Origin: Bacteroidota bacterium | GTDB taxonomy: Bacteria; Bacteroidota; Bacteroidia; Bacteroidales; UBA5342 | NCBI GenBank assembly: GCA_003249935.1 | Contig: QKHT01000151.1 | Span: 1-44,137, forward strand | Direction of reading: 5' to 3' | Length of the DNA stretch: 44,137 nucleotides | Shown: piece after piece, positions 1 through 8,726 of the stretch | How positions within the stretch are numbered: position 1 is the stretch's first letter | Layout: each line of letters begins with the position of its first letter | Translations under genes and position numbers: made by a program | Notes under the pieces: model-generated | The model's input: the letters and a program-made list of their open reading frames with translations, nothing else | Database searches by the model: none | Told to the model about the DNA's origin: nothing

Positions 1-27
1 AACAGATCGCCGGATTTTGATGTTCGA
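1..27 (+). repeat. Weak partial third copy of the dispersed intergenic repeat
   Basis: GATCG, then GGATTTT and GATGTTCGA, follow in the same order as in the copy at 39560-39617. After GATGTTCGA the sequences diverge. The copy may be truncated or a chance likeness, because the left part runs into the window edge. Confidence 0.35.
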
Positions 28-438
28 TATCCATCAAAATATAATCGACTGATAACCTGCATCTTATAAAATATCACACCATAATGCAATGTCCCTGAAA
101 TCGATGCACCACAAAAGTTTATCGAATTGTGTTAGATTCAAAATCTACAAAATTCAGTATACTTTGAAACAAGCAGCAAACATAGAGCTTTATTTTGTAA
201 AATATAGGATCACGCAAAACATTTTATGGCAAAGTAATAATACCCCAATGGTTATTTTTAAAAAGTTTTGTTGGGCTCAAATGAGATATAGAATACAAAA
301 GAGGCTCTCAATGCCATTAAATACAACAATTTAGATTAAAGTCTTTATAATTCCTTGAATTTCTATTACTTAAATTTTAGAATAGAACCTTCATAACAAC
401 ATATACAGCACCATTTTACTCTAAAATTCAGTATTAGT

Positions 439-446
439 AAACTTTG
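439..446 (+). promoter_or_regulatory. Possible -7 element for the cbb3 operon
   Basis: AAACTTTG differs by one base from the Bacteroidota -7 consensus TAnnTTTG and lies 28 nt before the ccoS start. No clear TTTG sits at -33, and no FNR-type TTGAT-N4-ATCAA site was seen. Weak call. Confidence 0.3.
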
Positions 447-474
447 CAATAAATTATGTGTTATATTTAGGTTT

Positions 475-663
475 ATGAATATATTGTTTTTGTTGATAGG
501 CGTGAGTTTGTTTGCAGCCCTTATCTTTTTAGGTCTGTTTATATGGGCGGTAAAGTCGGGGCAATACGACGATACTTATACACCATCGGTGCGCGTATTA
601 TTCGACGAAGAAGAAGAAGAGGTTGAAGGGAATAAAGAATCGGAAAAAGCAGATATTAAGTAA
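475..663 (+). CDS. ccoS: cbb3-type cytochrome oxidase assembly protein CcoS
   Basis: A 62-residue single-span membrane protein: an N-terminal hydrophobic helix (about residues 3-26), then WAVKSGQYDD and a short acidic tail rich in Glu. Small size, the helix followed by a K-S-G-Q-Y/F-D-D motif and the position at the head of a cbb3 operon are typical of CcoS. In characterised bacteria CcoS is needed for haem/copper cofactor insertion into cbb3 oxidase at the cytoplasmic membrane, probably together with the CcoI copper ATPase, which here is the last gene of the same operon. It is separated from ccoNO by 18 nt, so co-transcription is expected. No Shine-Dalgarno is visible, as is usual in Bacteroidota. 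Confidence 0.9.
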   Translation: MNILFLLIGVSLFAALIFLGLFIWAVKSGQYDDTYTPSVRVLFDEEEEEVEGNKESEKADIK

Positions 664-681
664 GTTATTCAAAATTAGAAT

Positions 682-2850
682 ATGGAGGTTCAGAAGTTTA
701 ATTACGACAATGCCATTGTTCGCAATTTTATTATTGCCACTTTGGTTTGGGGTGCCGTAGCACTACTTGTGGGGTTATTAGCCGCTTTACAGTTGGCCTT
801 TCCGGCATTTAATCTTGGTTTGGAATACACCACTTTCGGAAGAGTTCGACCGGTACATACCAATGCAGTGATTTTTGCTTTTATTGGTAACGCCATGTTT
901 GCCGGCATATACTATTCGTTGCAAAGGGTGCTTAAAGCCCGATTGTTTAACGATGTACTAAGTAAAATTCACTTTTGGGGATGGCAGTTTATTATTGTTT
1001 GTGCCGCTGTTACATTGCTCGCAGGGTTTACCACCGGCAAAGAATATGCCGAACTCGAATGGCCTATTGATATAATGATTGCACTCATTTGGGTCATTTT
1101 TGGAACAAACATGATAGGGACTATTGTTAAACGCCGCGAGAAGCACATTTATGCCGCAGTTTGGTGGTACCTCGCAACATTTATTGGTGTAGCCATTCTG
1201 CACATCGTTAACTCCATAGAAATTCCGGCAGGTTGGCTTAAAAGCTACCCCGTTTATGCCGGCGCACAAGATGCGGTAGTACAGTGGTGGTATGGGCACA
1301 ATGCAGTGGCATTCTTTTTAACCACACCCTGGCTCGGCCTCATGTATTACTATTTGCCTAAAGCTTCCGGACGACCAATCTATTCCTATCAGCTTTCAAT
1401 TATACACTTCTGGACGCTCATTTTCCTATATATGTGGGCCGGACCACACCACTTATTGTATCAGGCGTTACCCGATTGGGTTCAGGCCTTAGGTGTTACG
1501 TTTTCCATCATGCTTATAGCACCATCGTGGGGTGGTATGATTAATGGCTTACTAACTTTGCGCGGTGCATGGGATAAGGTAAGAGACCGTGCCGATTTAA
1601 AGTTTATTGTAGTTGCTCTTACTGCTTATGGTATGGGTACTTTCGAGGGCCCAATGATGTCGCTGAAAAGCGTAAATGCCATCAGCCATTTTACCGACTG
1701 GACCATTGCCCACACGCATATTTCGGGAATGGGATGGAATGGGGGTCTGATATTCGGTATTTTTTACTTTTTGGTACCCCGCCTGTTTAAAACAAAACTA
1801 TTCTCCGAGAAATTATCGAACGTTCATTTTTGGATAGCCACATTAGGCATTCTGATGTTTGCCATTCCACTCTATTGGGCTGCCATTACACAATGGCTTA
1901 TGTTACGGGAATTTACAACCGACGGGTTATTGGCCTATCCAAACTTTCTCGAAACCACTACGCAAATTATTCCAATGTATATCTTTCGTATTGTGGGCGG
2001 ATTACTGTACTTTTCAGGTGCTATTTTATTCATTTATAACATTGCCAAAACCATTGCAAAGGGTAGCCTTATTGAGAATGAACCAGCGGAGGCTCCCGCA
2101 TTAATAAATTCCGAAGTCCGAAACCCGGGATACGAAACCATTCACCGCTGGTTGGAACGGAAAGGGGTTCGCTTTGCAATTTTGGTATTTGTAGCTCTGG
2201 CTGTTGGTGGTGCCGTAGAAATAATTCCAATGCTTAAGGTTCAGTCCAACATTCCCAAAATTGCCTCGGTTACTCCGTATACGCCATTAGAATTAGCCGG
2301 ACGCGATATTTATATCAGCAACGGGTGTTACAATTGTCACTCGCAACAGATTCGCCCGTTGCGATGGGAAACCGAGCGGTATGGCGAATACTCCAAAATT
2401 GGCGAATTTGTATACGACCATCCGTTTCAATGGGGCTCGCGACGTACCGGCCCCGATTTGGCCCGTGCAGGTTACATCGGTTCATCGACCTACAAAACAG
2501 CAATATGGCACTACAACCACTTTATGAACCCGGCCGAAATGAATCCGCAAACAATTATGCCATCCTATGCATGGCTATCTGAAAAAGATGTGGATTTAAC
2601 AGCCATTCCCACTAAAATCCGCGTAATGCAAACATTGGGTGTTCCTTATGCGGCGGGGTTCGACCAAAAAGCAGTGGCCGATTATATGGTTCAGGCACAA
2701 AAAATTAGCGACGAACTAAAGGCAGCTGGTGTAAATATTGCGCCAACCAAAGAAATGGTGGCCATTATTGCCTACCTGCACAAATTGGGTCGCGATATTT
2801 CGCCCGAAGGCATCAAAAATCTCAAAATACAAAATACAAAAACTGAATAG
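682..2850 (+). CDS. ccoNO: Fused cbb3 cytochrome c oxidase subunits I and II (CcoN-CcoO)
   Basis: A 722-residue terminal oxidase subunit of high-affinity respiration. Residues 1 to about 480 are the CcoN part: twelve-helix haem-copper oxidase core with conserved His motifs, for example WWYGHNAV, GPHHLLY and IAHTHISGMGWNG, which carry haem and CuB ligands. After a linker a new membrane anchor begins (FAILVFVALAVGG), followed by the CcoO monohaem cytochrome c domain with the CYNCH site at residues 549-553 and the characteristic SQQIRPLRWETERYGEYS segment. CcoN and CcoO are separate genes in proteobacteria; the single-chain form is common in Bacteroidota. It reduces O2 to water and pumps protons, receiving electrons from CcoP. 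The downstream CcoQ-like gene starts 2 nt after the stop. Confidence 0.96.
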   Translation: MEVQKFNYDNAIVRNFIIATLVWGAVALLVGLLAALQLAFPAFNLGLEYTTFGRVRPVHTNAVIFAFIGNAMFAGIYYSLQRVLKARLFNDVLSKIHFWGWQFIIVCAAVTLLAGFTTGKEYAELEWPIDIMIALIWVIFGTNMIGTIVKRREKHIYAAVWWYLATFIGVAILHIVNSIEIPAGWLKSYPVYAGAQDAVVQWWYGHNAVAFFLTTPWLGLMYYYLPKASGRPIYSYQLSIIHFWTLIFLYMWAGPHHLLYQALPDWVQALGVTFSIMLIAPSWGGMINGLLTLRGAWDKVRDRADLKFIVVALTAYGMGTFEGPMMSLKSVNAISHFTDWTIAHTHISGMGWNGGLIFGIFYFLVPRLFKTKLFSEKLSNVHFWIATLGILMFAIPLYWAAITQWLMLREFTTDGLLAYPNFLETTTQIIPMYIFRIVGGLLYFSGAILFIYNIAKTIAKGSLIENEPAEAPALINSEVRNPGYETIHRWLERKGVRFAILVFVALAVGGAVEIIPMLKVQSNIPKIASVTPYTPLELAGRDIYISNGCYNCHSQQIRPLRWETERYGEYSKIGEFVYDHPFQWGSRRTGPDLARAGYIGSSTYKTAIWHYNHFMNPAEMNPQTIMPSYAWLSEKDVDLTAIPTKIRVMQTLGVPYAAGFDQKAVADYMVQAQKISDELKAAGVNIAPTKEMVAIIAYLHKLGRDISPEGIKNLKIQNTKTE

Positions 2851-2852
2851 CT

Positions 2853-3056
2853 ATGGGATTTGTAGGCGAATTAATGAGTGGCAAAAATGGCATTGAATGG
2901 TACTATATTATTGGACTTATATTGTTTATTGTGCTCTTTGCAGTAGTACTTTACCGCACCATTCATATGTCGAAAAGCGAATTGTGGAAAATAAAAACTT
3001 CGATATTCGAGGCCAACGAATTGGAAGATGGAAACAACAATAACAGTAATAATTGA
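2853..3056 (+). CDS. ccoQ: CcoQ-like small membrane subunit of cbb3 oxidase
   Basis: A 67-residue peptide with one hydrophobic segment (about 18-36, YYIIGLILFIVLFAVVLY), a basic region, and an acidic, Asn-rich tail. Its position between ccoNO and ccoP and its single helix match CcoQ/FixQ, a non-catalytic subunit that stabilises the complex. Sequence conservation in this family is low, so the assignment rests on context, length and topology. It starts 2 nt after the ccoNO stop and ends 17 nt before ccoP. Confidence 0.7.
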   Translation: MGFVGELMSGKNGIEWYYIIGLILFIVLFAVVLYRTIHMSKSELWKIKTSIFEANELEDGNNNNSNN

Positions 3057-3073
3057 ACAAAACAGCATAAAAT

Positions 3074-3667
3074 ATGAGCACCGAAATAACAAATAACGAA
3101 AACCAAACACAGCGGGAATTGCTCGAAAAAGAGATTGCATCGCATGATTACGATGGCATAAAAGAGCTGAATAACCCTGCACCAAATTGGATATGGTTAC
3201 TCTTTTTGGGAACCATCGGTTTTGCACTGATATATTTGGTTATATACTTTGGTTATCCGGGCAATAAAATGAGTCAGAGCGACGAATATGAAAAATCTGT
3301 AACAGCCTATAACGCGCAAAAAGATGCATTAAAACAAGCCGACGGCGGTTCAACCATGAATGAAACCGAGATGATTGCCATGGGCGAAAAATTGTTTAAA
3401 GAAAAAGGATGCATTGCCTGCCATGGCGTAAACGGCGAAGGGAATAATATTGGACCTAATCTTACCGACAAATTTTGGATTAACGGCTGTTCGCAAGAAC
3501 AAGTGGTACATATTATTACCGAAGGTAAGCCCGAAAAAGGGATGACACCCTTTAAAAGCATGATGAGCCAAGATCAAATTGCCAGTACCGCAACTTATAT
3601 TCGTAAATCGCTGGTTGGATCGAACCCAACCAATGCAAAAGCAGCTCAGGGCGAAGCTTGCGAATAA
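3074..3667 (+). CDS. ccoP: cbb3 oxidase cytochrome c subunit III, monohaem CcoP
   Basis: A 197-residue protein with a cytoplasmic N-terminal stretch (residues 1-37), one membrane helix (about 38-57, NWIWLLFLGTIGFALIYLVI) and a periplasmic cytochrome c domain. There is a single haem c site CIACH (Cys113-His117), and a Met in GMTPFKSMM is a likely axial ligand. The N-terminal EIASHDYDGIKELNNPAPNW segment is a CcoP hallmark. Proteobacterial CcoP has two haem c domains (about 300 residues); this one has only one, as often seen in Bacteroidota. It passes electrons from periplasmic or membrane donors to CcoO. Confidence 0.94.
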   Translation: MSTEITNNENQTQRELLEKEIASHDYDGIKELNNPAPNWIWLLFLGTIGFALIYLVIYFGYPGNKMSQSDEYEKSVTAYNAQKDALKQADGGSTMNETEMIAMGEKLFKEKGCIACHGVNGEGNNIGPNLTDKFWINGCSQEQVVHIITEGKPEKGMTPFKSMMSQDQIASTATYIRKSLVGSNPTNAKAAQGEACE

Positions 3668-3675
3668 AAATAAAA

Positions 3676-3683
3676 TAACTTTG
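3676..3683 (+). promoter_or_regulatory. Possible internal promoter before ccoG
   Basis: TAACTTTG matches the -7 consensus TAnnTTTG and lies 36 nt before the ccoG start, in the longest gap inside the cbb3 operon (52 nt). No well-spaced TTTG is seen upstream, so this may be chance. Confidence 0.3.
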
Positions 3684-3719
3684 TAATAAGGGGTTTCATT
3701 TAGAGCATAAAGTACTTTA

Positions 3720-5072
3720 ATGGGAAATAACGAAGAATCGACGTTTCGCGACAGGCCAATAAATATCGACAAAACAGGTAAACGCCAATGGATTTATGCC
3801 AGACAACCTAAGGGTAGTTGGTATACACGAAGGCGTTTTTTTGCACTTTTTCTATTGTCGGTACTGGCTTTTGCACCGTTTATTTCGGTCGATGGCCATC
3901 CTTTTATGCTTCTCGACATTGCCAATCGCCGGTTTTATATTCTTGGATTATCAATTTATGCCCAGGATACCTACATCATGGCATTGGTAATGGCTTCCGT
4001 AGTGGTGTTTGTTGTTCTTTTTACCGTAGTTTTCGGCCGCCTTTGGTGTGGTTGGGCCTGTCCGCAAACCGTTTTCCTCGAAATGGTTTATCGACGTATT
4101 GAGTATTTATTTGAAGGGAATTACCGAAGTGGAAAAAAACCGGCAAGTACGCTTCGAACCATTGCGAAACACATGACATACTTTGTGGTTACAGTAATAA
4201 TCGCCAATCTCATGCTCAACTGGTTTATCGGTCCCAAAGCACTTTTTCGTATTATGGCTGAACCGGTATCGGAACATTTGGTCGGCTTTCTTTTCCTTAT
4301 TGCTATTTCGGGGGCCTACTACTTTATATACGCCTTTTTTCGCGAACAAATTTGTACGATGGTATGTCCGTATGGCCGTTTGCAAAGTGTGCTTACCGAT
4401 AGCAAAACGATTATGGTAACCTACGATTATAAGCGGGGTGAACCACGTGGTTCAAAACAAAGCGGCCAATGTATTAATTGTAACCGGTGCGTGTCGGTTT
4501 GCCCAACGGGAATTGATATAAAAAACGGCACACAACTGGAATGTACCAATTGCACCGCCTGCATCGACGAATGTAACGATGTAATGAAAAAATTAAAACG
4601 CCCCCCAAATCTAATTCGCTACACCTCTGTATCGGGCATCGAAACAGGAAAAAACAGCATTAAAAGTGCCAGAACCTATGCATATTCGGCCGTACTCCTT
4701 GTGCTTTTAGCCATACTGTCGGTGGTTCTTATCGAACGTACACCAATTGATACCACGGTATTACGTGTACCGGGAACAATGTTTCAAATGGCCACCGCCG
4801 ACACAGTATCGAACATGTACCGAACCAAAATCATTAACAAAACACATGTCGGCCATCATTTGCAGATCAGGATCCCCGATGCCCCATTTGCAAATGTGGA
4901 ACTCATTTCGGGAAAAGAATACATCGCCGGAAACGAGATGATTGAAACAATTATTGTGATAAAAATTAACAAGGCCGATATTAAGAAAAAAAGCACCAAT
5001 TTCGAGATCGGATTCTTCGACGGAAACCAATTGCTCAGGAAATCCAAAATAAACTTCTTAGCACCACATTAA
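3720..5072 (+). CDS. ccoG: Cytochrome c oxidase accessory protein CcoG (RdxA/FixG)
   Basis: A 450-residue membrane iron-sulfur protein. Several N-terminal membrane helices carry CGWACPQ (from about residue 110) and CTMVCPYGR. A soluble 2[4Fe-4S] ferredoxin-like region follows with CINCNRCVSVCP and a second set, CTNCTACIDEC, then another helix (YAYSAVLLVLLAILSVVLI) and a C-terminal immunoglobulin-like periplasmic domain. In proteobacteria CcoG acts as a cupric reductase that supplies Cu+ for CuB assembly in cbb3 oxidase. Placement between the structural genes and fixH/ccoI agrees. The start is at the first Met of the open frame; an early TYRDR-like basic/acidic leader precedes the first helix. 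Confidence 0.93.
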   Translation: MGNNEESTFRDRPINIDKTGKRQWIYARQPKGSWYTRRRFFALFLLSVLAFAPFISVDGHPFMLLDIANRRFYILGLSIYAQDTYIMALVMASVVVFVVLFTVVFGRLWCGWACPQTVFLEMVYRRIEYLFEGNYRSGKKPASTLRTIAKHMTYFVVTVIIANLMLNWFIGPKALFRIMAEPVSEHLVGFLFLIAISGAYYFIYAFFREQICTMVCPYGRLQSVLTDSKTIMVTYDYKRGEPRGSKQSGQCINCNRCVSVCPTGIDIKNGTQLECTNCTACIDECNDVMKKLKRPPNLIRYTSVSGIETGKNSIKSARTYAYSAVLLVLLAILSVVLIERTPIDTTVLRVPGTMFQMATADTVSNMYRTKIINKTHVGHHLQIRIPDAPFANVELISGKEYIAGNEMIETIIVIKINKADIKKKSTNFEIGFFDGNQLLRKSKINFLAPH

Positions 5073-5084
5073 AACAGATTAATT

Positions 5085-5525
5085 ATGAAATTAAACTGGG
5101 GAAAATCTATCGTACTCTTTTTTATTGTTTTTATTACATTGTGTATCTGCTTTATAATATTTTCACTGCAACAGAATAACGACCTTGTTTCGGGCGACTA
5201 CTACCAACAGGGTGCCGATTATACAAAACAAATGCAACTGAAACAACGATCTCAGATTTATGCCGACAGTATTAAGGTTTTTGGGGGAACCGATGGTTGC
5301 AAAATTGTGCTCAAACCTTCAATTACGTCTGTTGCCAATAATTTAAAAGTCAGTTTTTACCGCTCCGACGATAAAAAACGCGATTTTGCACGAACCATCG
5401 GCCAACCGGTGGATACACTCTTATTTCCACCTTCCGATTTTGTAAAAGGGCACTACTCGGTTAGCATATCATGGGTTGTTCAGAACAATCAATTTGGCAT
5501 TGAAAAGGATTTAACCATAAAATAG
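5085..5525 (+). CDS. ccoH: FixH/CcoH family cbb3 assembly protein
   Basis: A 146-residue protein with one N-terminal membrane helix (about 8-29, SIVLFFIVFITLCICFIIFS) and a periplasmic domain starting VSGDYYQQGADYTKQM, the typical FixH motif (D-Y-Y near the helix). FixH/CcoH is a small subunit or assembly factor required for stable cbb3 oxidase. It lies 12 nt after ccoG and 7 nt before the SafE-like gene, so translational coupling is plausible. Confidence 0.87.
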   Translation: MKLNWGKSIVLFFIVFITLCICFIIFSLQQNNDLVSGDYYQQGADYTKQMQLKQRSQIYADSIKVFGGTDGCKIVLKPSITSVANNLKVSFYRSDDKKRDFARTIGQPVDTLLFPPSDFVKGHYSVSISWVVQNNQFGIEKDLTIK

Positions 5526-5532
5526 TATTACG

Positions 5533-6285
5533 ATGGAGTTTATTTTAGCCGCATTGCTGCTTGGATTAGCCGGAAGTTTTCATTGTGCCGGCATGTGCGG
5601 ACCAATTGCGCTCAGTCTTCCGCTAAACGGGCCAAACTGGTGGAGTAAAATATCGGGCGGTCTGCTTTACAATGTTGGCCGTACGGCAACTTATGGTATC
5701 TTGGGCGCATTCTTCGGGTGGATTGGTCAGGGATTGCACCTTTTGGGTTTTCAGCAATGGGTATCGATTGGTGCCGGCTCGGTGATGATACTTTCCGTAA
5801 TTCTGCCCGCATTATTCAGTAAAATTTCGTCGGGCGGCAAGGAGCTTCCATTCGCAAAACCGGTACGCCATGCAATTCAACGGCTCTTTGCTCAAAAATC
5901 TAACTTCGGCCTACTTTTCGTAGGGATGCTCAATGGTTTATTACCTTGTGGATTGGTTTATCTGGCCATTGCCGGTGCCATTGGCACGGCAGGTGTGATG
6001 AGTGGTGCATTATTTATGATCGTTTTTGGGCTGGGAACAATCCCCATGATGCTGACTATTTCTGTCATTGGCAGCCTTATTTCGCTATCGATTCGAAGAG
6101 TTATGAATCGCATGATTCCATATCTAATAGTTGTTGTAGGGCTATTGTTTATACTTCGCGGCCTTTGCCTCGGCATTCCTTACCTGAGCCCGCCAGCCGA
6201 AAAGATGAAGCCTGCGGTTCATTCAAAAAACATAGCACCCAATAGCATAAAACATTCGTGCTGTCACGGTTCAACCGAAAATTAA
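5533..6285 (+). CDS. SafE/DsbD_2-type membrane protein of the cbb3 operon
   Basis: A 250-residue six-helix membrane protein of the family usually annotated sulfite exporter TauE/SafE or DsbD_2/UreH-like. The signature HCAGMCGPIAL is near the N-terminus (about residues 17-27) and a matching NGLLPCGLVYLA repeat appears about halfway, giving the two-repeat architecture of the LysE/DsbD-like superfamily. The conserved Cys/Met-rich motifs and the fixed position in Bacteroidota cbb3 operons suggest a role in copper or thiol handling for oxidase assembly, not sulfite export; that is inference. The C-terminus ends with a Cys/His cluster (HSCCHGS) that could bind metal. A GGTTCAACC 9-mer lies at its 3' end. 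Confidence 0.85.
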   Translation: MEFILAALLLGLAGSFHCAGMCGPIALSLPLNGPNWWSKISGGLLYNVGRTATYGILGAFFGWIGQGLHLLGFQQWVSIGAGSVMILSVILPALFSKISSGGKELPFAKPVRHAIQRLFAQKSNFGLLFVGMLNGLLPCGLVYLAIAGAIGTAGVMSGALFMIVFGLGTIPMMLTISVIGSLISLSIRRVMNRMIPYLIVVVGLLFILRGLCLGIPYLSPPAEKMKPAVHSKNIAPNSIKHSCCHGSTEN

Positions 6286-6341
6286 CCGGTAAAAAATGGT
6301 GAATTGAACCGTTCGCGCCTCATTCTGAAACAATATTACAA

Positions 6342-8726
6342 ATGAGTAATCAACTTCCCTGTGTACATTGCGGATCCGATTGTGGAAATTTTCCGGTAAA
6401 ATGGAACAATCAAAATTTTTGTTGCAATGGCTGCGTGCAAGTTTACAAACTTTTGCACGAAAACAGAATGGGACAGTATTATACGCTACGAGCTGCGCCG
6501 GGTTTGCGCATAGACGATGAACAATACGGCACAAAATATGCATGGCTCGACAAACCCGAGGTTCAGGCCAAATTATACGAATTTTTCGAAAATAATATTG
6601 CAAAAGTCACCTTGCATATTCCTTCAATACATTGTGTATCATGTATCTGGCTACTCGAACACCTCAACAAACTAAACCCGGGCATCAAATATTCTTCCGT
6701 AAATTTTATTAACAAAACCCTTACGGCAAGCTTTGATACGACTGAAATAACTTTACGCCAACTTATCGAATTACTGGTATCAATCCATTATATCCCCGAA
6801 ATAAACCTGCAATCGATCGAACCTGAAAAACAGGACAAAACAGATAAACACCTGATGTACCGTATAGGGGTTGCGGGCTTTGCTTTTGGCAATGTAATGC
6901 TTTACAGCTTGCCCGAATACTTTAATGGAGCCCCACTTAATGAGGCTCTTGGCGTATTTCTCTACTATCTTGGCTTCATTCTCACTATTCCTGTGGTATT
7001 TTATAGTGGTAGCGACTACATTCTTTCGGGGTGGAAAAATATCAGAAAAGGCCTTGTAAACATCGATCTTCCCATAGCTATTGGTATTATCACCCTGTTT
7101 TTGGTTACATCATTCGATGTGTTTACGGGTAGGGGGCCCGGTTATTCCGATTCTTTAGCGGGATTTATGTTCTTTCTATTGCTTGGGCGTTGGTACCAAA
7201 ATAAAACGTATCAGGCTCTTTCGTTCGACCGCGATTACAAATCATATTTCCCAGTAGCAGTTACAAAATTGAGTAATAATGATACTGAAACAAGTATTTT
7301 GCTCGATGAGGTTGTTCCGGGCAACCGATTGCTTATTCGCAACAAAGAACTCATTCCAGCCGATGCACAACTTATTTCGGGCCATGCCCTGATTGATTAT
7401 AGCTTTGTTACAGGCGAATCTAATCCTGTTGCAAAAGCTGTTGGCGAACCGCTTTATGCCGGTGGAATACAAACCGGCGGTGCCATTGTAATTGAAATAT
7501 TAACCGAAGTGAAACAAAGTCATCTTACCGAACTTTGGAATCAAAACAACCAGGGCATATCGAACAAGAGCAAACTCATTTCGGCTATCGACCATATTGC
7601 TGTTTATTTTACTATCGCGATCATCGCTATCGCCCTTGTTTCTCTTGCGGGTTGGTGGGTGGCAACTAATTTTGGCAATGCAATTCTGGTACTCACTTCG
7701 GTACTCATAGTGGCTTGCCCGTGCGCCTTATCAATGTCTTTACCATTTACTTACGGTTCGGCCATGCGGGTACTTGGCCAACATGGTGTTTACCTTAAAA
7801 ACACAGGCACACTCGAAAAAATAAAAAATATCGACACCATTGTATTCGATAAAACAGGTACATTAACCAAACCAAACGAACAAGCTATAACTTTTTCGGG
7901 TGAACCACTTTCTGAAACCGAGATTCAATATATCGTATCTCTGGTTCGTCAATCGGTTCACCCACTCAGTTTTGCCATAGCCAAAAAGTTCGCCGAAATA
8001 CCGGCTCTACCCGTAGAAGGTTTTGTAGAAATGGCCGGACGTGGTATTTTTGGGAAAACAGGTGGATTTGATGTCATGGTGGGCTCAGCCTCATTTATAG
8101 GGGCAGAAATTTCCGCCACAACAAAAACATCACAAGTTTTTGTATCATTCAACGGCTCTGTAAGAGGCTCATTCGATATACAAAACAAATACCGCGATGG
8201 GTTTAATGAGGTTATTTCTCAACTTTCTTCCCATTACAACCTTTATGTTCTTTCTGGCGATAACAACAATGAGATGAACACATTAGCATCACATTTCAAT
8301 TCTGGCAATCTTATCTTCAATCAAACACCACGGCAAAAGCAACAATTTATTGCATCGTTGCAGAAAAACGGACACAAAGTTCTGATGGTGGGTGATGGGC
8401 TGAATGATGCCGGAGCATTTTTGCAGAGCGACGCATCGATGTCTCTGGCCGATGATGTGTATCATTTTACGCCAGCTTGCGATGCGATTGTGGAGGCCGG
8501 CAGATTCAATAATTTCTTTAATGTCATCCGCTTTATCAAATCGGCCGGAAAAATACTCTACTTCAGCTTTGCAATATCTCTCATTTACAATATAGTCGGA
8601 TTGACAGTAGCAATTTCCGGTCATCTTTCGCCAGTTATTGCAGCCATTCTAATGCCATTAAGTTCTATTACAGTAGTAGCATTTGCTACCCTTGCAACCA
8701 GACTTAGCGGTAGGAAAATGCTATAA
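6342..8726 (+). CDS. ccoI: Copper-translocating P1B-type ATPase CcoI (FixI)
   Basis: A 794-residue P-type ATPase. Order: a Cys-rich N-terminus (CVHCGSDCGN, then CCNGC) typical of FixI-type pumps; a heavy-metal-associated domain with CVSC (about residues 98-101); membrane helices; the A-domain loop (VTGES); the CPCALS ion-binding motif (about 458-463); the phosphorylation motif DKTGTLT (Asp503); and the GDGLNDA hinge (about 684-690). CcoI delivers Cu+ across the inner membrane for cbb3 oxidase maturation. It is last in the operon, 56 nt after the SafE-like gene. Its stop codon overlaps the 3' end of the convergent histidine kinase gene by 6 bp, and I see no terminator hairpin between them. Confidence 0.94.
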   Translation: MSNQLPCVHCGSDCGNFPVKWNNQNFCCNGCVQVYKLLHENRMGQYYTLRAAPGLRIDDEQYGTKYAWLDKPEVQAKLYEFFENNIAKVTLHIPSIHCVSCIWLLEHLNKLNPGIKYSSVNFINKTLTASFDTTEITLRQLIELLVSIHYIPEINLQSIEPEKQDKTDKHLMYRIGVAGFAFGNVMLYSLPEYFNGAPLNEALGVFLYYLGFILTIPVVFYSGSDYILSGWKNIRKGLVNIDLPIAIGIITLFLVTSFDVFTGRGPGYSDSLAGFMFFLLLGRWYQNKTYQALSFDRDYKSYFPVAVTKLSNNDTETSILLDEVVPGNRLLIRNKELIPADAQLISGHALIDYSFVTGESNPVAKAVGEPLYAGGIQTGGAIVIEILTEVKQSHLTELWNQNNQGISNKSKLISAIDHIAVYFTIAIIAIALVSLAGWWVATNFGNAILVLTSVLIVACPCALSMSLPFTYGSAMRVLGQHGVYLKNTGTLEKIKNIDTIVFDKTGTLTKPNEQAITFSGEPLSETEIQYIVSLVRQSVHPLSFAIAKKFAEIPALPVEGFVEMAGRGIFGKTGGFDVMVGSASFIGAEISATTKTSQVFVSFNGSVRGSFDIQNKYRDGFNEVISQLSSHYNLYVLSGDNNNEMNTLASHFNSGNLIFNQTPRQKQQFIASLQKNGHKVLMVGDGLNDAGAFLQSDASMSLADDVYHFTPACDAIVEAGRFNNFFNVIRFIKSAGKILYFSFAISLIYNIVGLTVAISGHLSPVIAAILMPLSSITVVAFATLATRLSGRKML

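Larger units (their letters stand above)
1..474. other. Left-edge intergenic region, no supported gene
   Basis: AT-rich sequence with stop codons in most frames. It holds a weak partial copy of the dispersed repeat (1-27), a 9-bp inverted repeat ATTTTGATG/CATCAAAAT (14-22 and 32-40) and a weak promoter element before ccoS. The only open frame (89-334) has no recognisable protein character and I do not call it a gene. Confidence 0.6.

Noticed and set aside
14-40. Inverted repeat ATTTTGATG/CATCAAAAT as an FNR/CRP-type site for the cbb3 operon
   Set aside because: Spacer is 9 nt, not the 4-6 nt of FNR/CRP sites, and it lies more than 430 nt before ccoS.
89-334. 81-codon open frame in the left intergenic region
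   Set aside because: No domain, signal peptide or promoter, and residue composition looks like translated AT-rich non-coding DNA.
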